Source: Chitinophaga pinensis
GTDB lineage: Bacteria; Bacteroidota; Bacteroidia; M30B66
Length of the DNA: 6,340 bases
Direction: 5' to 3'
Assembly (NCBI GenBank): GCA_943333015.1
Contig: CALQRR010000101.1
Span: forward strand, 1 to 6,340
Position numbers and translations under genes: made by a program. The notes beneath the pieces are model-generated. The model was not told the origin of the DNA, searched no databases, and was given only the letters and a program-made list of their open reading frames with translations. Below, piece after piece: positions 5,901 through 6,340 of the stretch; positions within the stretch are counted from its first letter, which is position 1; the number at the start of each line of letters is the position of its first letter.

Positions 5901-6340
5901 TGCCGGAACGGCTACACCTCCGTTAAAATTCCAAACAAATGTAGCTGACGCAGGGGCATTTCCAGTATACGTGACGGTAGCCGGAGCGGCACCACAGACC
6001 TGAGAAGTTAACGTAAATGGAGAAGTGGGAGATGAGACGACATCTACGGTGGTGAAAAAAGTATCGGCGGCACATGCACCTCCGTTGATTCGCATGCTGA
6101 CATTCTTTGTTCCGGGTGTTGCCCAGCTAACTGTGTGTGGACCATATCCGGTTCCAGGCAAAGCTGTTCCACTGTCAAAATTCCACGTGGGAACAGCAGA
6201 AGCAGTTGGCGTTGGCTGTCCTATAAATGTAAATAACGATGTTTCCTGTCCTGCGCAAATGGGCGATATTACGGTGAAGGTCGCATCGTATTTGCGAGGC
6301 CTGATGACGACGGTATCACGAACAGTAACTGTTCCTACAC
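2970..6340 (-). CDS. Giant repeat protein with type IX secretion type B C-terminal domain (5' end beyond window)
   Basis: The minus-strand frame is open from the right edge to the TAA at 2970-2972, giving 1122 visible residues with the N-terminus missing. From residue 21 there are eight tandem PKD-like modules of 82-87 residues (21-697). A different Ig-like module beginning VDAGIDHEVCSG covers about 698-780, and three diverged PKD-type modules cover 781-1030. The last 92 residues are a type B sorting domain of the gliding-motility/CHU_C kind: IPNSFSPNGDEVND, IFNRWGQQVY, WDG, PPGVYLYKM, and a final basic VNLMK. Family knowledge says such proteins cross the outer membrane by the type IX system and stay on the surface or are released; an adhesin or matrix role is inferred. 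The product is rich in Thr, Ser, Val and Gly, and most modules have one early and one late cysteine. No PorP/SprF-like partner gene is next to it in the window. The TTG at 6159-6161 is internal, not the start. Confidence 0.93.
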   Translation of the reverse strand, partial: VGTVTVRDTVVIRPRKYDATFTVISPICAGQETSLFTFIGQPTPTASAVPTWNFDSGTALPGTGYGPHTVSWATPGTKNVSMRINGGACAADTFFTTVDVVSSPTSPFTLTSQVCGAAPATVTYTGNAPASATFVWNFNGGVAVPASGIGPFAVTWSTPGVKTVTLEVRIGTCISAVTTHTVTVLPPPTSTFTVNPVSVCTGTATTVTYTGNAASTSTFTWNFDGGTAVPATGQGPFSVTWTTSGTKNITLVCNDNGCISNTTTVPVTVFAIPTSDFSSTAGVCPNQNATITYAGTATAGATYSWNWNGGVVASGTGVGPYLVNWPSAGTKTLTLTVTQNGCVSTVTSHTVTVNPIPTSSFSINPTGVCVGVQTTLSYTGSAGATATYNWTYGTGAISPGGTTAGNQQVSWPASGTQNVGLTVIENGCTSTVTTQQVTIFPTPTANFTTTAAVCPGVNANVTYTGTGTAAATYAWNFNGGIAASTGSTAGPYTVNWSASGSKTISLTVTENGCTSPVFTQNVNIYQTPSSAFTALSPVCAGSPSSVSYTGGAGGTATYSWSFPTASPASASGVGPHSVTWSTAGSYFLNLTVTENGCPSTQTQVAVIVNPIPTSTFTASTPICLDGASTLQFTGQAAPSAIYNWDFGTGVGNTTVGPGPIDVEWNTIGAQSITLNVVSLGCQSVTSTQNITVLALPQVDAGIDHEVCSGATATIGVPGIPGNTYQWTPIVGILDATQPLSSIQLFNNTTSTQTYQFVLTANDGQCEASDSMFYSVTAPPFVSFAVPPGQCMNGNSFSFEAQGDFTGTADFIWNFGPNASVPSSSILNPSNISFSTTGSQTISLQIDDSGCFSNLYTSDVVIYPEPVADFYGEITTGCLPVKVKFINISSGPANLQYVWNFGTGNPSASAEPTFNYEEAGLYDVSLNVTTSNGCSDSNDRKDYILVNPVPRAGFNLSALEATVIDPLIEMISSAVQADTVWYVISTEDTLYGLNQAYVFPDSAGLYNIHQFVGNEFGCVDSMSRDITITTGYRIYIPNSFSPNGDEVNDYFRAYGEGMQGYHTYIFNRWGQQVYASYDMENGWDGKPFASEDIAPPGVYLYKMEVTDDRGFVHRYEGVVNLMK
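2973..3248 (-). other. Type B type IX secretion sorting domain (C-terminal domain of the giant protein)
   Basis: The last 92 codons encode the conserved order of this domain: a YRIYIPNSFSPNGDEVND start, an FRAYGEG strand, IFNRWGQQVY, NGWDGKPF, a Pro-rich turn leading to GVYLYKMEV, a DDRG turn, and a final strand ending in LMK. It matches the gliding-motility-associated C-terminal (CHU_C-like) family, which directs export through the type IX system and is proposed to work without the classic type A signal. All main landmarks are intact, so the export signal looks functional. Confidence 0.9.
3249..4247 (-). other. Non-array modules between the repeat array and the sorting domain
   Basis: Four diverged modules separate the regular array from the sorting domain. 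The first (3999-4247) begins VDAGIDHEVCSG, has TYQWTP instead of WNFxGG, and is a different Ig-like type. The next (3741-3998) has FIWNFGPN, and the third (3483-3740) has YVWNFGTG, an EEAGLYDVSL strand and NGC, like classic PKD domains. The fourth (3249-3482) is degenerate: it lacks the early cysteine and the WNF core but keeps SAGLYNI and FGC. They may act as a stalk near the surface-attached end. Confidence 0.7.
4248..6278 (-). repeat. Tandem array of eight PKD-like coding repeats
   Basis: Units read in protein order lie at 6018-6278, 5766-6017, 5511-5765, 5259-5510, 5001-5258, 4746-5000, 4494-4745 and 4248-4493 (246-261 bp each). The shared protein pattern is an early Cys, then V-x-Y-T-G, T-[FY]-x-W-N-F-x-G-G, G-P-x-x-V-x-W, G-x-K, and a late N-G-C, closed by a V-T-V strand and a Pro-rich linker such as NPIPTS. 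Sequence at the extreme right edge looks like the end of a ninth unit, so the array continues outside the window. DNA identity between units is only moderate by eye, so these are diverged coding repeats, not recent identical copies. Confidence 0.88.

Noticed and set aside
6159..6161. TTG as a start codon for the giant gene
   Set aside because: The frame stays open to 6340 and codes for the first part of the same PKD-like module (WNFDSG), so the TTG is an internal leucine.
4248..6278. Regular repeats considered as a CRISPR array
   Set aside because: Units are about 250 bp, diverged, and translate as in-frame protein modules; there are no short identical repeats with unique spacers.
1..6340. 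A new defence, toxin-antitoxin or mobile system
   Set aside because: No nuclease, helicase, transposase, integrase, toxin-like pair or terminal inverted repeats were seen; the genes look like ordinary chromosomal enzymes and surface proteins.

Overview
The window looks like chromosomal DNA of a member of the Bacteroidota, most likely a Flavobacteriales-type organism. Four things point there: a giant secreted protein built of PKD-like repeats and ending in a type B (CHU_C-like) type IX secretion sorting domain; an exact TAnnTTTG -7 promoter element of the Bacteroidota type; start codons mostly preceded by A-rich leaders rather than strong Shine-Dalgarno sequences; and strong hairpin terminators in short AT-rich gaps. 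Genus-level placement is not possible from this sequence alone.

Layout from left to right. Positions 1-64 (minus strand) hold the first 21 codons of a lipoprotein gene that runs off the left edge, with its own promoter at 82-89. A DinB-fold protein lies upstream of it on the same strand (154-756). A gap of about 450 bp (757-1208) has no gene I can support; it is the divergent control region between the DinB gene and a small secreted protein (1209-1919) with a SprB-like repeat followed by a PKD domain. A clean intrinsic terminator (1945-1984) follows, and only 12 bp later an M42-family metallo-aminopeptidase gene starts (1997-2908). A perfect 18-bp hairpin (2922-2960) separates it from the convergent giant gene (2970 to beyond 6340, minus strand).

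The giant gene fills more than half the window and its start lies beyond the right edge. The 1122 visible residues are the C-terminal part of a cell-surface or secreted adhesin-like protein: at least eight tandem PKD-like repeats of 82-87 residues, a different Ig-like module, three more diverged PKD-type modules, and a C-terminal type IX sorting domain.

The genes do not form an obvious pathway. Three of the five encode exported proteins (lipoprotein, small PKD protein, giant repeat protein) and two encode probable cytoplasmic enzymes (DinB-fold protein, M42 peptidase). I found no evidence of a mobile element, CRISPR array, RNA gene, phage gene or defence system. The points most worth following up are the repeat array with its two-cysteine pattern, the promoter/terminator arrangement in front of the M42 gene, and the unexplained 757-1208 gap.
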